From the NCBI RefSeq assembly GCF_009660225.1, contig NZ_CP045920.1, positions 2,232,001-2,296,000 of the forward strand: a DNA stretch of 64,000 nucleotides, read 5' to 3'. The stretch is from Pseudactinotalea sp. HY158. Lineage in GTDB: Bacteria; Actinomycetota; Actinomycetes; Actinomycetales; Beutenbergiaceae. The translations under genes and the position numbers were made by a program. The stretch's first letter is position 1, and each line of letters begins with the position of its first letter. Positions 29,663-39,510 of the stretch are shown piece by piece. The notes under the pieces were generated by a model. That model did not search any database, was not told where the DNA came from, and saw only the letters and a list, made by a program, of their open reading frames with translations.

Positions 29663-30283
29663 TCAGTCCAGGGTCTCGAGCCAGTTCGCGAGCAGTTGCG
29701 CGCCCGCGTCGCCGGACTTCTCCGGGTGGAACTGGGTGGCCCGCAGCGTGCCGTTCTCCACGGCCGCCACGAACCGGTGGCCGTGCTCGGCCCAGGTGAT
29801 GTCGGTATGCTCGGGCGCGGTCCGCGCCGCGTAGGAGTGCACGAAATAGAACCGTTCATCGGCGATCCCGCGGAAGAGCACGGTGTCGGCCGGGGGCTCC
29901 ACCTGCGCCCAGCCCATGTGCGGAACGATCGGGGCGTCGAGCCGCTCCACGAGACCGTCCCACTGGCCGAGCCCGTCGGCGATCACGCCGTGCTCGTTGC
30001 CGCGGGCGAACATCACCTGCATGCCAACGCAGATTCCCAGCACCGGGCGGCCGCCGGCGAGGCGACGTTCGACCATCCGGGGGGCGCCGACGCGACGCAG
30101 CTGATCCATGACCGCCGCGAAGGCGCCGACCCCGGGCACCACGAGCCCGTCGGCGCCGGCCACCGCCTCCGGGTCCGACGTGAGGTCGACCGTGACGCCG
30201 AGCCGGGTGAGGGCACAGGCGACCGAGCGCACGTTGCCCGAGCCGTAGTCGAGCACGGCGATGCGCGTCACGGCCGGCGCCAC
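29663..30283 (-). CDS. hisH: Imidazole glycerol phosphate synthase, glutaminase subunit HisH
   Basis: 206 residues, a class I glutamine amidotransferase. The nucleophile Cys lies in [13 protein letters not shown], and the His/Glu of the triad are in [19 protein letters not shown] is the family's third conserved block. With HisF (not in this window) it makes IGP and AICAR from PRFAR. Its start overlaps the end of the upstream unknown gene by about 16 bases, which suggests coupling in the operon hisC-hisB-unknown-hisH-priA-sseB. Confidence 0.95.
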   Translation of the reverse strand: MAPAVTRIAVLDYGSGNVRSVACALTRLGVTVDLTSDPEAVAGADGLVVPGVGAFAAVMDQLRRVGAPRMVERRLAGGRPVLGICVGMQVMFARGNEHGVIADGLGQWDGLVERLDAPIVPHMGWAQVEPPADTVLFRGIADERFYFVHSYAARTAPEHTDITWAEHGHRFVAAVENGTLRATQFHPEKSGDAGAQLLANWLETLD

Positions 30284-31134
30284 TTCGGGCCGCGCTTGGT
30301 CGGATTGCCCGAGGCTCCCGGAGTCTGCGGGCCGGCGGCCGCCTCGGTCGCAGGATCGAGCGCGCCGGGAACGTCCGCGGGGGCGATCTGGCCGAGCACG
30401 AGCTGCTCCACCACGTCGTCGGCCCCCGTGGTCACGAGTCCGGGCGGAAGGGACTCCACGTGCTTTCCGGCCACGTACCGGTCGGCGCTCACGTTCCCGC
30501 CCGGCCCTTCCTCGGCGGAATGCGTGACCCGCGCGGTCAGCAGGACCACCCCGTACTTCGAGGTGTGCGAGAGCGCCTTGGCCACGTCGAGGATGTCGCC
30601 CGGGAGTTCCCCGGTGAGGGCCGAGAGGTCATCCGGTGCGACGGGCACGGCGCAGGCCGTGACCGCTCCGGTCCGCGTGGGCACGACCGGCCAGTCCATC
30701 CCGGCCAGGCCCATGAGTCGCGCGAGGGCGGGGGCGTGCGCAAGCGGGGTGAGCACCACCGCGGTCACGGTCGAGGCCGCGTCCGAACCGTCCGACTCAC
30801 CGGCCTCACCCGGCTCGACCGACTCGCCCGCGTCAGCCGACTCGCCCGGCCCCCCCGACTCGTCGGCGTCGCCCGTCTCTGCCGAATCCCCGGCTCCCGA
30901 CCTCGGCCCCGGTTCGCCGGCGCCGTCCGTCTCCTCGGTCGTCGCGCCGAAGTGCGCCGCGAAGTCGGCGTCGAACGCCTCGAGATCGAAGTCGTCCTCG
31001 CCGAAGGCCCCTGCGCCACCCGAGCCACCCGAGCCACCCGTGCCGCCTGAGCCGCCCGTGCCACTGGAGCCGCCAGAGCCCCCAGTGCCACGGGAGCCGC
31101 CGGAGCCGCTAGAGCCACTGGAGCCGGCAGACAT
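30268..31134 (-). CDS. Hypothetical protein in the his operon
   Basis: 288 residues from ATG 31134, whose first base lies inside the hisB stop (TGATG-type overlap); a GTG at 31137 is an alternative. The N-terminal 110 residues are low-complexity Gly/Ser/Thr then acidic Glu/Asp/Gly. The folded part follows: [60 protein letters not shown] and a C-terminal Pro/Lys tail ([13 protein letters not shown]). Proteins with this core appear between hisB and hisH in several actinobacteria; function is unknown. Position suggests a link to histidine synthesis. Confidence 0.75.
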   Translation of the reverse strand: MSAGSSGSSGSGGSRGTGGSGGSSGTGGSGGTGGSGGSGGAGAFGEDDFDLEAFDADFAAHFGATTEETDGAGEPGPRSGAGDSAETGDADESGGPGESADAGESVEPGEAGESDGSDAASTVTAVVLTPLAHAPALARLMGLAGMDWPVVPTRTGAVTACAVPVAPDDLSALTGELPGDILDVAKALSHTSKYGVVLLTARVTHSAEEGPGGNVSADRYVAGKHVESLPPGLVTTGADDVVEQLVLGQIAPADVPGALDPATEAAAGPQTPGASGNPTKRGPKWRRP

Positions 31135-31760
31135 CACAGGGCGCCCTTGGTGGAGGGAATCCCCTCCACCCGCGGGTCACGCTCGATGGCCGCGCGCAGC
31201 GCCCGCGCGAGGGCCTTGAACTGGGCCTCGACGATGTGGTGCGGATCGCGGCCGCCGAGCACGCGCACGTGCAGGCAGATGTTCGCGTGGTGGGCGATCG
31301 ACTCGAACACGTGTCGGGTGAGCGATCCGGTGAAGTGCCCCCCGATGAGGTGGTACTCCTGCCCGGCGGGCTCGCCGGAGTGCACGAGGTAGGGCCGGCC
31401 CGAGACGTCCACGACGGCCTGGGCGAGCGCCTCGTCGAGCGGCACGAGCGCGTCCCCGAACCGGGCGATGCCGGCCTTGTCGCCGAGCGCCTGGCGCAGC
31501 GCCTGCCCGAGCGAGATCGCCACGTCCTCCACGGTGTGGTGGGCGTCGATGTGCACATCGCCCTGGGCGCGCACGGTCAGGTCGATGAGGGAGTGCTTGC
31601 CGAGCGCGGTGAGCATGTGATCGTAGAACGGCACGCCGGTGTCGATCTCGGTGCGCCCACGGCCGTCGAGATCCAGCTCGACCAGCACGCTCGACTCGCT
31701 CGTGACGCGCTCGACGCGGCCCGTGCGGGCCGCCGTTCCATTATTCGCTGACGGGCTCAT
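31134..31760 (-). CDS. hisB: Imidazoleglycerol-phosphate dehydratase HisB
   Basis: 208 residues from ATG 31760 (overlap ATGA with the hisC stop). The Mn-binding His/Glu repeats are visible: [57 protein letters not shown] and [17 protein letters not shown]. It dehydrates IGP to imidazole acetol phosphate. Single-function actinobacterial type without a phosphatase domain. Confidence 0.97.
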   Translation of the reverse strand: MSPSANNGTAARTGRVERVTSESSVLVELDLDGRGRTEIDTGVPFYDHMLTALGKHSLIDLTVRAQGDVHIDAHHTVEDVAISLGQALRQALGDKAGIARFGDALVPLDEALAQAVVDVSGRPYLVHSGEPAGQEYHLIGGHFTGSLTRHVFESIAHHANICLHVRVLGGRDPHHIVEAQFKALARALRAAIERDPRVEGIPSTKGAL

Positions 31761-32866
31761 CGGCCGGTGACCTCCAGTAGTGCCGTGCGGAAAGCAGCCA
31801 TCTGCTCGCCGGTGCCAACGCTCACTCGCAGGTACCGCTCCGGCCCGGTCTCCCGGATGAGCACCCCGCGATCGAGCAGTCCTTGCCACACCGCGTGCCG
31901 ATCCTCGAACTCCCCGAACAGGATGAAATTCGCGTCCGAATCCACGGTGGTGAAACCATTCTCCCCCAGCCAGGCGGCCAGGTCGTCCCGCGCGCCGCGC
32001 AGCTCCGCGACCTGCGCCTGCAACCCGCCCGCGTGGGCCAGCGCCGCCCGCGCGACGGCCTGGGTGACGGCCGACAGGTGATACGGCAGCCGCACGATCC
32101 GCAGCACGTCCACGACCTGCGGTGCGGCGGCGAGGTAGCCGAGCCGGACCCCAGCGAACGCGAACGCCTTGCTCATCGTGCGCGTCACCACCAGGTGCGG
32201 GTGCCGCGCGAGCAGTTCGAGCGCGCTGCCCGTGCCCTCGCGCCGGAACTCGGCGTAGGCCTCGTCGACCACGACGACGCTCGCTGCCCCCTCCGGTCCG
32301 GTGGTTCGGGCCGCCGCCGCGATCTCCTCGATCGTGGCCACCGACAGCGCCGTGCCGGTGGGGTTGTTCGGGCTCGCGAGCAGCACGAGCGCGGGCCGTT
32401 CCGCGCGCATCCGGGCGATCACCGTGTCCGCGTCGAGGGTGTGGTCCGCGTTGCGTTCGGCCGTGACCCAGGCCGTGAAGGTGTCGCGGGCGTACTCCGG
32501 GTACATCGAGTAGGTGGGCGTGAAACTCAGCGCCACCCGCCCGGGCCCGCCGAACGCCTGGAACAGGTGCAACATGACCTCGTTCGAGCCGTTCGCGGCC
32601 CAGATGTTCTCCACGCCGAGCCCGCGAACGCCCGATTCGGCCGCGAGGTAGGCGGCCAGGTCCGCGCGGAGCCCGGCGAACTCGCGATCCGGGTAGCGAT
32701 TGAGCGTATGGACGACGTCCGTCACCGCCGCCGTGATCGCCGCCTCGACCTCGGGGGTCGGTTCGTAGGGGTTCTCGTTCACGTTGAGCAGGTGCGGCAC
32801 GTCGAGCTGGGGGGCGCCGTACGGCTCGAGGCCGCGCAGGTCCGGTCGGATCGGGAGGTTCGTCAC
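31757..32866 (-). CDS. hisC: Histidinol-phosphate aminotransferase HisC
   Basis: 369 residues, fold-type I PLP enzyme: [13 protein letters not shown] at the N-terminus, [42 protein letters not shown] (PLP Asp), and [16 protein letters not shown] (Schiff-base Lys). GTG start at 32866. First visible gene of the hisC-hisB-unknown-hisH-priA-sseB operon; hisD, usually just upstream, lies about 10 kb away at 42457-43800. Confidence 0.96.
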   Translation of the reverse strand: MTNLPIRPDLRGLEPYGAPQLDVPHLLNVNENPYEPTPEVEAAITAAVTDVVHTLNRYPDREFAGLRADLAAYLAAESGVRGLGVENIWAANGSNEVMLHLFQAFGGPGRVALSFTPTYSMYPEYARDTFTAWVTAERNADHTLDADTVIARMRAERPALVLLASPNNPTGTALSVATIEEIAAAARTTGPEGAASVVVVDEAYAEFRREGTGSALELLARHPHLVVTRTMSKAFAFAGVRLGYLAAAPQVVDVLRIVRLPYHLSAVTQAVARAALAHAGGLQAQVAELRGARDDLAAWLGENGFTTVDSDANFILFGEFEDRHAVWQGLLDRGVLIRETGPERYLRVSVGTGEQMAAFRTALLEVTGR

Positions 32867-33007
32867 GGGACGAGTCTACTGAGGCGTCCACCGCTCCGAC
32901 TCTTCCGCATGGCGGGGTCGCCACGGCAGGCACACGACGCGGTCCGACGTGATGAACATCGCCCGATCGCCGGCCGGCTGCCGGGCCGGCGTGACAGACT
33001 CGGAGCC

Positions 33008-33346
33008 ATGGCTGAGCTGCAGGTCCACGGCGACACCGTGACGATCGCCCTGTCCATCGCGGAGAAGATCGAGGCACTTCACCCCGATGTCACGATTCCG
33101 CGCTCGGCGATCACGGGCGCGCGCGAAGTCCCCGACGGCTTGGAGGAGGTGCACGGCCTGCGAATGCCCGGGACCGGCTTTCCCGGAGTCATCCTGGTGG
33201 GCACGTTCCGCGAGCCGGACCGCACGACATTCGCGGTCTGCCATGGCCAGCGGCCCGCGATCGTGCTCGATGTGGCGGGACAGCCCTACGACCGGATCGT
33301 CGTCACGGTCGACGCCCCGGACGCCGCCCTCGCCGCCCTCGGGTAG
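33008..33346 (+). CDS. Hypothetical PH-like protein
   Basis: 112 residues from ATG 33008: [58 protein letters not shown] and [19 protein letters not shown]. The strand-rich pattern with a [12 protein letters not shown]-like core resembles bacterial PH-domain proteins common in actinobacteria, of unknown function. It diverges from hisC (141-base gap) and is convergent with the SARP regulator. Confidence 0.75.
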   Translation: MAELQVHGDTVTIALSIAEKIEALHPDVTIPRSAITGAREVPDGLEEVHGLRMPGTGFPGVILVGTFREPDRTTFAVCHGQRPAIVLDVAGQPYDRIVVTVDAPDAALAALG

Positions 33347-33420
33347 CGGAGCGGTCATCGCTACGCATCGCACACCGAGCAGACCGGCACCGGTCCACGC
33401 GGGCGAGCCGGGCGTCGTCC

Positions 33421-36400
33421 CTACGCCTGCGGCGTGAGCCGCCGGCGCAGCGCGTCGAGGTGCCCGTGCCAGATCGGGGCGCGGAGGCGGTCGGTGACGC
33501 GGGCGGCGACGTCGAGAAGCCGCGCGGCCTGCTCCCGATCCCCGGCGACCGCCGTCACGGCGGCCAGGTGCAGGGCCATCGGGCCGGCGTCGATCGTGCC
33601 GTTGTCGGCCACGAGCCGCTCGTAGGGCGCGAGCGCGCCGGCGAGCAGGCGGGCGGACGGCGCGTCCCCGAGCGCCGCGGCGGCCTGGCACAGGTAGGCC
33701 ATCCCGTGCAGCCACAGCATGTCGCGGGGAAGGGTGGAGAAGCCGGAGTCCACGAACTCCGCGAGGAGGGCGCGCGCCTGGTCGTGCGCACCGGAGTGGG
33801 CGAGGGCGAGCGCGTGGGCGGCCCGCCACGCCGGGATGGCCGCGGCGTAGCGCAGCGCCTGTTCGGCGGAGTCGTCGCGCAGGTCGCCGGGACCCCCGGC
33901 GTGCAGGAGCAGCATGAACATCTGGCCGGCGTACCAGGCGTGAGCGTCGGGCTGCCCGGAGGCGGTGCCCAGCTCGAGGGCGGCGTCGGCCTGGGCGCGG
34001 GCCGAGGCGAGGTCGCCGGTGCCGGCGGTGCGGGTCGCCTGCCAGCAGCGGGTCATCCACAGCCGGGCCGGTTCGTTGAGCGTATCGGCGAGGCCGAGGG
34101 CGCGCGCGAGTGCTCGATCGGCCTCGGCGCCGTCGCCGACGGTCAGCGCGGATTGGGCCAGCCCGATCGTCGCGCTGAGCTCGAGCCCCTCGTCGCCGCG
34201 GCGCCGGGCGAGCCGCTCGAGGCGCCGGTTGAGTTCGACGCAGCCCGCCGGATCCTCGAAGGAGGCGTACATCACGGCGTACCGGTCGGAGAGCAGCTGC
34301 CCGAGGATCCGCTCGTCGCCCGCGCCCTCGGCCAGTTCGAGCGCCCGGGCGCTGCGCTCGAGCGCCTCCTCGCGGCGGCTCGTGTCCCGCACGATCTCCA
34401 CGGCCCACGCCCCGAGCAGCCGGGCCCGGGTCGAGTGCCGGTCCGCGGGGCAGGCGGCGAGGGCATCCTCGAGCTGGGCCACGCGCTCGTGATCGAGGCC
34501 CACGGTGCTCGCGTACCAGCCGCGCGAGTTGGCCAGCACGGCGGTCACGAGCCGGTCGTGATCGGAGAGTCGTCGGGCCAGGCGGCCCGCCTCGAGCAGC
34601 GTGTCGCGGTAGGCCGGGTCGGCCCCGCCGAAGAGCGCCCGCCCGAGCCCGATGAGCAGATCGCAGTACTGGGCCGAGCCGCTCCGTTCGGCGGTGGTGT
34701 CCGCGAGCGCGAGCGCGCGCCGGTAGAACCGCTCGGCGCTCCCGGGGGCTCGCTGGTCCAGGGCCGCCTCGCCGGCAAGCGCGAGCGCGGTGACGGCGCG
34801 GTCCGGCCCGGCGATCGGCGCGGCCCGCTCGCTGTGGTGGGCGCGGGCGTAGGGGTTCGCGGCGGCGGCGGCCTCGAGCGCGGCGGCCGCCCGGGCGTGG
34901 AGCCGGGCCCGCCGCAGGGGCGCGATCTCCTCGTAGAGCATCGCCCGCACGACGTCGTGGCAGAACACGTAGCGCCACGGCTGCCCGTCCGCCTCGATGA
35001 GGCGGGCGTACACGGCGGCCGAGAGGGCGTCGTCGAGGCGGTCCTCGTCGCCGTACACCTGCGCCAGGAGCTCGAGTTCGAACCGGCGCCCGAGCACGGC
35101 CGCCTGCTCGAGCACCTCGCGGGCACGACGCGGCAGCGTCTCGAGGCGGGCATGGATGACGGTCCGCAGCCCGGGTGGGATCGCGCCGAGCGGGGGCCGG
35201 CCCGCGTCGCGGGGGTCCGCCGGGGCGACGGTCCCGGGGGCGGCCTCGCCCGGGAGGGTGCGCAGTTGGCGCATGAGCTCGAGCACGAACAGCGGCAGTC
35301 CGCCCGAGGCGTGCTGGATCCGGTCGACGAGCTGTTCGCTCGCCTCGCCTCCCCCGCCCGCGACCTCGGCGAGCACCACGTCGCGGGTCGCGGACCGGTC
35401 GAGGCGGCCCAGCGACAGCTGGGTCACGACCTCGGACTGGCGCAGCACGGGCAGGAACCGTTCCGGGGTGCGGCGCGTGCCCGGGTCGTCGCGATCGCGC
35501 AGCGTGATGAGGACGAGGACGCGGGCGGACCGGGCGGAGCGGATGAGGTGCTCGAGGAGCGCCGTGGTCTCCGGGCTCGACCAGTGCAGGTCGTCGATCA
35601 CCCACACCATCGGGGTGACCCGGGTGGATTCGATGAGCCAGCGGGTCAGGGCGGCGCGGACCCTGTGCACTTGGGTGGCGGGGTCGGTCCCCTCCCCCGG
35701 GCCGGGCAGGAGCGGGGCGAGCGCGGGCGCGATGGGCAGCAGGTCGCGGGCGTCGGGCCCGAGGCGGTTGCGGGCCCGCGTGGCGTCCGTGCCCGCGACG
35801 TGCTCGATGTCGGCGGCGAGGATGTCGGCGAACGGCTGATAGGCGCTCTCGACGTCGTCGTCGCAGCGGCCGTATCGCACCCGGGCGCCCTCGCGCGCGA
35901 GCCGGGAGGCGAACTCCTCCGCGAGCCGGCTCTTGCCGATGCCGAGCTCGCCGGTGATGGTAACGACGCGCAGTCCGCGTCGCGCCTCCCGCCAGGCGGA
36001 TTCGAGGATCTCGAGCTCGCGTCGGCGCCCGGGCAGTCCGGGGCGCGCGTCGTCGCGGTTCGCCCGCGCGCGGGCCCTCGGGCGCTGCTCGGCCCGGAGA
36101 GTCGGCACGGCGGGCACAGCGGGCACAGTGGGGGAGGCGGGTGAGGCGGGCACAGCGGGCGCGCCCGGGGAGTCGGCGAGCCCGGGCGGCGCGGCGCCCA
36201 CGAGGAGGGCCCGGTGGATCTCGGTCAACCGCTCCCCCGGCTCGTGCCCGAGCGCGCCGACGAGAGCGGAGCGGGCCGCGTGGAAGGCCGCGAGCGCCTC
36301 CGGGATCCGGCCGTGCTGGTACAGGGCGGCCATGAGGTGCGCCCAGAACGCCTCCACGAGCGGGCTCGCGCCGGTGAGCCGCTGCAGTTCCGGGATGAGG

Positions 36401-36918
36401 TCGGGGCCGCGGCCGCAGGCGAGGTAGGCCTCGTTGCGGTCGATCTCGACCGACTGGCGCAGATGCTCGAGGTGGGTCGCGATGGTCGTCATCCCGGAGT
36501 TCGGAGCCAGGTCGGCGAAGGCGGTGCCGCGCCAGAGCGTCAGGGCGCGGTCGAGGTAGCCGGCCGCCTCGTCGGCGGCGCCGGCCTTGAGGAGGTCCTG
36601 GCCGCGAGCGCTCAGCTGCTTGAAGGTCGTGACGTCGACGACGACGCTCTCCGGCGCCAGCCGATAGCCGCCGTGACGCCGCTCGACCGGCAGGTTCGCG
36701 CGCAGCCGCGAGACGTGCTGCTGCAGCGCGCGGGTGGGCTCGCGCGGGGCGGAGTTCCACAGGTCCTCCACGAGCGCGTCCACGGAGACCGCCGCCGGGG
36801 CCGAGACCGCGAGCCGGGCCAGCAGGGCGCGCTGCTTCGCCCCGCCCAGGTCCAGGGGGAGCCCGCGCCGGCTGACCTCCACGGGTCCGAGCACGGCAAC
36901 GCTCACCTTGTCGTCCAC
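33421..36918 (-). CDS. AfsR/SARP-type transcriptional regulator with AAA ATPase and TPR regions
   Basis: About 1165 residues from GTG 36918 (AGGAGG upstream). Domains: winged-helix OmpR-type DNA-binding domain (VAVLGPVEVSRRGLPLDLGG, ALQQHVSRLRANL), bacterial transcriptional activation domain (FKQLSARGQDLLKAGAADEA, LIPELQRLTGASPLVEAFWA), then an AAA ATPase with Walker A TGELGIGKSRLAEEFA (about 380) and VWVIDDLHWSSPETTALLEH. The C-terminal 450 residues are TPR-like helical repeats. This is the layout of AfsR/LuxR-LAL-type activators, often of secondary metabolism or envelope stress; no adjacent target cluster is evident. Longer upstream extensions lack ribosome sites. Confidence 0.88.
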   Translation of the reverse strand: MDDKVSVAVLGPVEVSRRGLPLDLGGAKQRALLARLAVSAPAAVSVDALVEDLWNSAPREPTRALQQHVSRLRANLPVERRHGGYRLAPESVVVDVTTFKQLSARGQDLLKAGAADEAAGYLDRALTLWRGTAFADLAPNSGMTTIATHLEHLRQSVEIDRNEAYLACGRGPDLIPELQRLTGASPLVEAFWAHLMAALYQHGRIPEALAAFHAARSALVGALGHEPGERLTEIHRALLVGAAPPGLADSPGAPAVPASPASPTVPAVPAVPTLRAEQRPRARARANRDDARPGLPGRRRELEILESAWREARRGLRVVTITGELGIGKSRLAEEFASRLAREGARVRYGRCDDDVESAYQPFADILAADIEHVAGTDATRARNRLGPDARDLLPIAPALAPLLPGPGEGTDPATQVHRVRAALTRWLIESTRVTPMVWVIDDLHWSSPETTALLEHLIRSARSARVLVLITLRDRDDPGTRRTPERFLPVLRQSEVVTQLSLGRLDRSATRDVVLAEVAGGGGEASEQLVDRIQHASGGLPLFVLELMRQLRTLPGEAAPGTVAPADPRDAGRPPLGAIPPGLRTVIHARLETLPRRAREVLEQAAVLGRRFELELLAQVYGDEDRLDDALSAAVYARLIEADGQPWRYVFCHDVVRAMLYEEIAPLRRARLHARAAAALEAAAAANPYARAHHSERAAPIAGPDRAVTALALAGEAALDQRAPGSAERFYRRALALADTTAERSGSAQYCDLLIGLGRALFGGADPAYRDTLLEAGRLARRLSDHDRLVTAVLANSRGWYASTVGLDHERVAQLEDALAACPADRHSTRARLLGAWAVEIVRDTSRREEALERSARALELAEGAGDERILGQLLSDRYAVMYASFEDPAGCVELNRRLERLARRRGDEGLELSATIGLAQSALTVGDGAEADRALARALGLADTLNEPARLWMTRCWQATRTAGTGDLASARAQADAALELGTASGQPDAHAWYAGQMFMLLLHAGGPGDLRDDSAEQALRYAAAIPAWRAAHALALAHSGAHDQARALLAEFVDSGFSTLPRDMLWLHGMAYLCQAAAALGDAPSARLLAGALAPYERLVADNGTIDAGPMALHLAAVTAVAGDREQAARLLDVAARVTDRLRAPIWHGHLDALRRRLTPQA

Positions 36919-37163
36919 ACCGACCTCCTCGACGATCGTCGACGGCTCGCCCGCCGGGGCAACCATAGCGGCGGCTGAGAACCGGCCATGAACTGTCCGA
37001 GAGCGTGGACAGCCTCGACACGGGCGGTGCCGAGCGGTGCCGGGCGGTTCATGGCGGTGCCGGGCGGTGCCGGGCGGGCCCGGTGGATCCTGCGGCGGCG
37101 GGGTTCGCGGCGGCTCGCGGACCCCCCGTCGCCGGTGTCGGGGGCCGCGGTTAGTCTCGCAGG

Positions 37164-39323
37164 ATGAGCTCCTCCCCCACGGCGGCCCCGGCCGCATCCA
37201 CCTGCGCACCTCCCCCGGCCCGATCCCCCGAGGAGGCCGAACTACGGGAGCGGGCGGGCGCCGTCCTCACGCGGCTCGTCGGGCGGGAGGGCGTGACGCT
37301 GCGCGCGGATCAGTGGGAGGCGATCCGTGCGCTCGTGGTGGATCGGGCGCGGGCGCTCGTGGTGCAGCGCACGGGATGGGGCAAGTCGGCCGTGTACTTC
37401 GTGGCCACGGCGCTGCTGCGCGAACGCGGCAGCGGCCCCACCCTGATCATCTCGCCGCTGCTGGCCCTCATGCGCGATCAGGTGGCGGCGGCCACGCGCG
37501 CCGGGATCCGGGCGATCACGCTCAACTCGGCCAACACGGGCGACTGGGACGCCCTGCACGAGGAGATCCGCGCGGGCGCCGCCGACATCGTGCTGTGCTC
37601 GCCCGAACGGCTGAACAACCCCACGTTCGCCGCGGAGGTGCTGCCGCACCTGGCGGCCGAGGCGGGTCTCGTGGTCGTGGACGAGGCGCACTGCATCTCG
37701 GACTGGGGGCACGACTTCCGCCCGGACTATCGGCGGATCTCCACCCTGCTCGCGGCACTGCCCACGAGGGTGCCGGTGCTGGCGACCACGGCGACCGCGA
37801 ACGAGCGCGTGTGTGCCGACGTGGCCGAGCAGCTCGGGGCGGACGTGCTCACGCTGCGCGGCGGCCTCGACCGAGCCAGCCTGCGCCTGGCGGTCGCGCC
37901 GGTGGCCGATCAGCCGACCCGGCTCGCGTGGCTGGCGGAGCGGCTCGGCGGCTATGCGGGCTCGGGGATCGTCTACTGCCTCACGGTGGCGGCCGCCGAG
38001 GAGACCGCCCGGTTCCTGCGCGAGGCCGGCCACGAGGTGGCCGCCTACACGGGCGGGACCGACCCCACCCGCCGGGAGGAGCTGGAGCGGGCGCTGCTGG
38101 GGAACGAGGTCAAGGCGCTCGTGGCCACGTCCGCCCTCGGGATGGGGTTCGACAAGTCCGACCTGGCGTTCGTCATCCATCTGGGGGCGCCCGCCTCGCC
38201 GATCGGGTACTACCAGCAGATCGGCCGGGCCGGCCGGGCCACGGACCGGGCCGAGGTCGTGTTGTTGCCGGGTCCGGAGGACCGCGCGATCTGGGACTAT
38301 TTCGGCTCCCTCTCGTTCCCGCCGCCGGCGGCGGTCTCGGCGGCCCTGGCGGCCCTGCCGCGGGAGGGGCAGGCGCCGATGTCGACCGCGGCGCTCGAGA
38401 CCCACGTCGACCTGCGCCGCACCCGGCTCGAGCTCATGCTCAAGGTGCTCGACGTCGACGGCGCGGTGCGGCGGGTGCGCGGCGGATGGATCGCCACCGG
38501 CGATCGCTGGGATTACGACGCGGCCCGCTACGAGCGCGTCGAGCAGGCCCGGCGGGCCGAGCAGGCCACGATGATCGACTACGAGAGCACGAACGAGTGC
38601 CGGATGCGGTTCCTGCGCCGCTGCCTCGACGACCCCACCCTCACCGGGGAGCCGTGCGGGCGCTGCGACAACTGCGGGGGCGTGCCGGTGCCGGAGCTGC
38701 CCGCGGTGCAGGTCGTGACCGCGGCGGCCCGGGCCCTCGAGCGCCCGGGCGTCGAGATCACCCCGCGCAAGGCCTGGCCCACCGGGATGAAGGCCGCCGG
38801 GGTCACGGTCGCCGGAGCCGCCCTCTCCGGGCGGATCTCGCCACCCGCCGAGCCCGGCCGGGCCCTCGCCCGGCTCGACGGCCTCGGGCTCTCGCTGGCC
38901 GTGCGCGACTGCGTGACCGGGCCCGACGGCGACGTGCCGGACCGGCTGCGCGGGCCCCTGAGCGCGCTCCTGTCGGACTGGCGGCCGCCGGTCGAGGCGA
39001 TCGTCGCGGTCGATTCGGTCACGCGTCCCCGGTTGGTGCGCCATCTCGCCGGCGGCACCGCCGCCCTCCTGGAGGTCCCGATCCTCGGGGCGCTCGGCGC
39101 GCGCGCGGAGCAGCTCGAGCCCACGAGCAGGGATGTGAACTCGGCCCACCGGCTAGCGGCGGTGGCCCGGCGCCTGCGACTGCCCGACCTGGCAGTGGCG
39201 GGCCGATCGATCCTCCTGCTGGACGACGTCACCTACTCCGGCTGGACGCTCACCGTGGCCGCGCGGCTGCTCGTCGCGGCCGGGGCACGAGCCGTGTATC
39301 CACTCACCCTCGGGCTCGGGTAG
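37164..39323 (+). CDS. rqlH: RecQ-like DNA helicase, RqlH type, with C-terminal phosphoribosyltransferase domain
   Basis: 719 residues. SF2 helicase motifs: VQRTGWGKSAVYF (motif I), VVDEAHCISDWGHDFRPDY (motif II, RecQ aromatic loop) and GYYQQIGRAGRATD (motif VI). A zinc domain follows (MRFLRRCLDDPTLTGEPCGR then CDNC). After a linker the C-terminus has IVAVDSVTRPRLVRHLAGG and ILLLDDVTYSGWTLTVAARL, a type I phosphoribosyltransferase PRPP motif. This layout matches mycobacterial RqlH, which unwinds DNA 3'-5' in an ATP-dependent way; the PRTase domain's role is unknown. Its start diverges from the SARP regulator. Confidence 0.9.
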   Translation: MSSSPTAAPAASTCAPPPARSPEEAELRERAGAVLTRLVGREGVTLRADQWEAIRALVVDRARALVVQRTGWGKSAVYFVATALLRERGSGPTLIISPLLALMRDQVAAATRAGIRAITLNSANTGDWDALHEEIRAGAADIVLCSPERLNNPTFAAEVLPHLAAEAGLVVVDEAHCISDWGHDFRPDYRRISTLLAALPTRVPVLATTATANERVCADVAEQLGADVLTLRGGLDRASLRLAVAPVADQPTRLAWLAERLGGYAGSGIVYCLTVAAAEETARFLREAGHEVAAYTGGTDPTRREELERALLGNEVKALVATSALGMGFDKSDLAFVIHLGAPASPIGYYQQIGRAGRATDRAEVVLLPGPEDRAIWDYFGSLSFPPPAAVSAALAALPREGQAPMSTAALETHVDLRRTRLELMLKVLDVDGAVRRVRGGWIATGDRWDYDAARYERVEQARRAEQATMIDYESTNECRMRFLRRCLDDPTLTGEPCGRCDNCGGVPVPELPAVQVVTAAARALERPGVEITPRKAWPTGMKAAGVTVAGAALSGRISPPAEPGRALARLDGLGLSLAVRDCVTGPDGDVPDRLRGPLSALLSDWRPPVEAIVAVDSVTRPRLVRHLAGGTAALLEVPILGALGARAEQLEPTSRDVNSAHRLAAVARRLRLPDLAVAGRSILLLDDVTYSGWTLTVAARLLVAAGARAVYPLTLGLG

Positions 39324-39430
39324 GTCGGGCACGCGTCCGTTCGGGCTCCGACCCACCCAACACCAAGCACACGCCAAGATCACCCCTTGGGCACGCCAAG
39401 CCGTCGCCATGCCCATGATGCGATCACCCC

Positions 39431-39462
39431 TTGACAGCGCTTGAGCCATCGTTGCGTAATAT
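39431..39462 (+). promoter_or_regulatory. Candidate promoter of amt-glnK
   Basis: TTGACA at 39431-39436 and TAATAT at 39457-39462 are consensus-like boxes, but the 20-bp spacing is longer than ideal. A near-palindrome TCTTGATATCGAGA lies at about 39472-39485, a possible operator; no clear GlnR or AmtR box was seen. Confidence 0.4.
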
Positions 39463-39510
39463 TCCAGCAATGTCTTGATATCGAGATGGTTTAGCTGGAG
39501 GAGGCAGGCG

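Noticed and set aside
32876-37021. Very long Arg/Pro/Ala-rich minus-strand open frame of about 1380 codons
   Set aside because: Composition is typical of an antisense or out-of-frame reading of the SARP regulator; the regulator's domains lie in another frame.
39472-39485. GATATC-centred near-palindrome upstream of amt as a GlnR or AmtR box
   Set aside because: Does not match either consensus; only the promoter candidate was listed.
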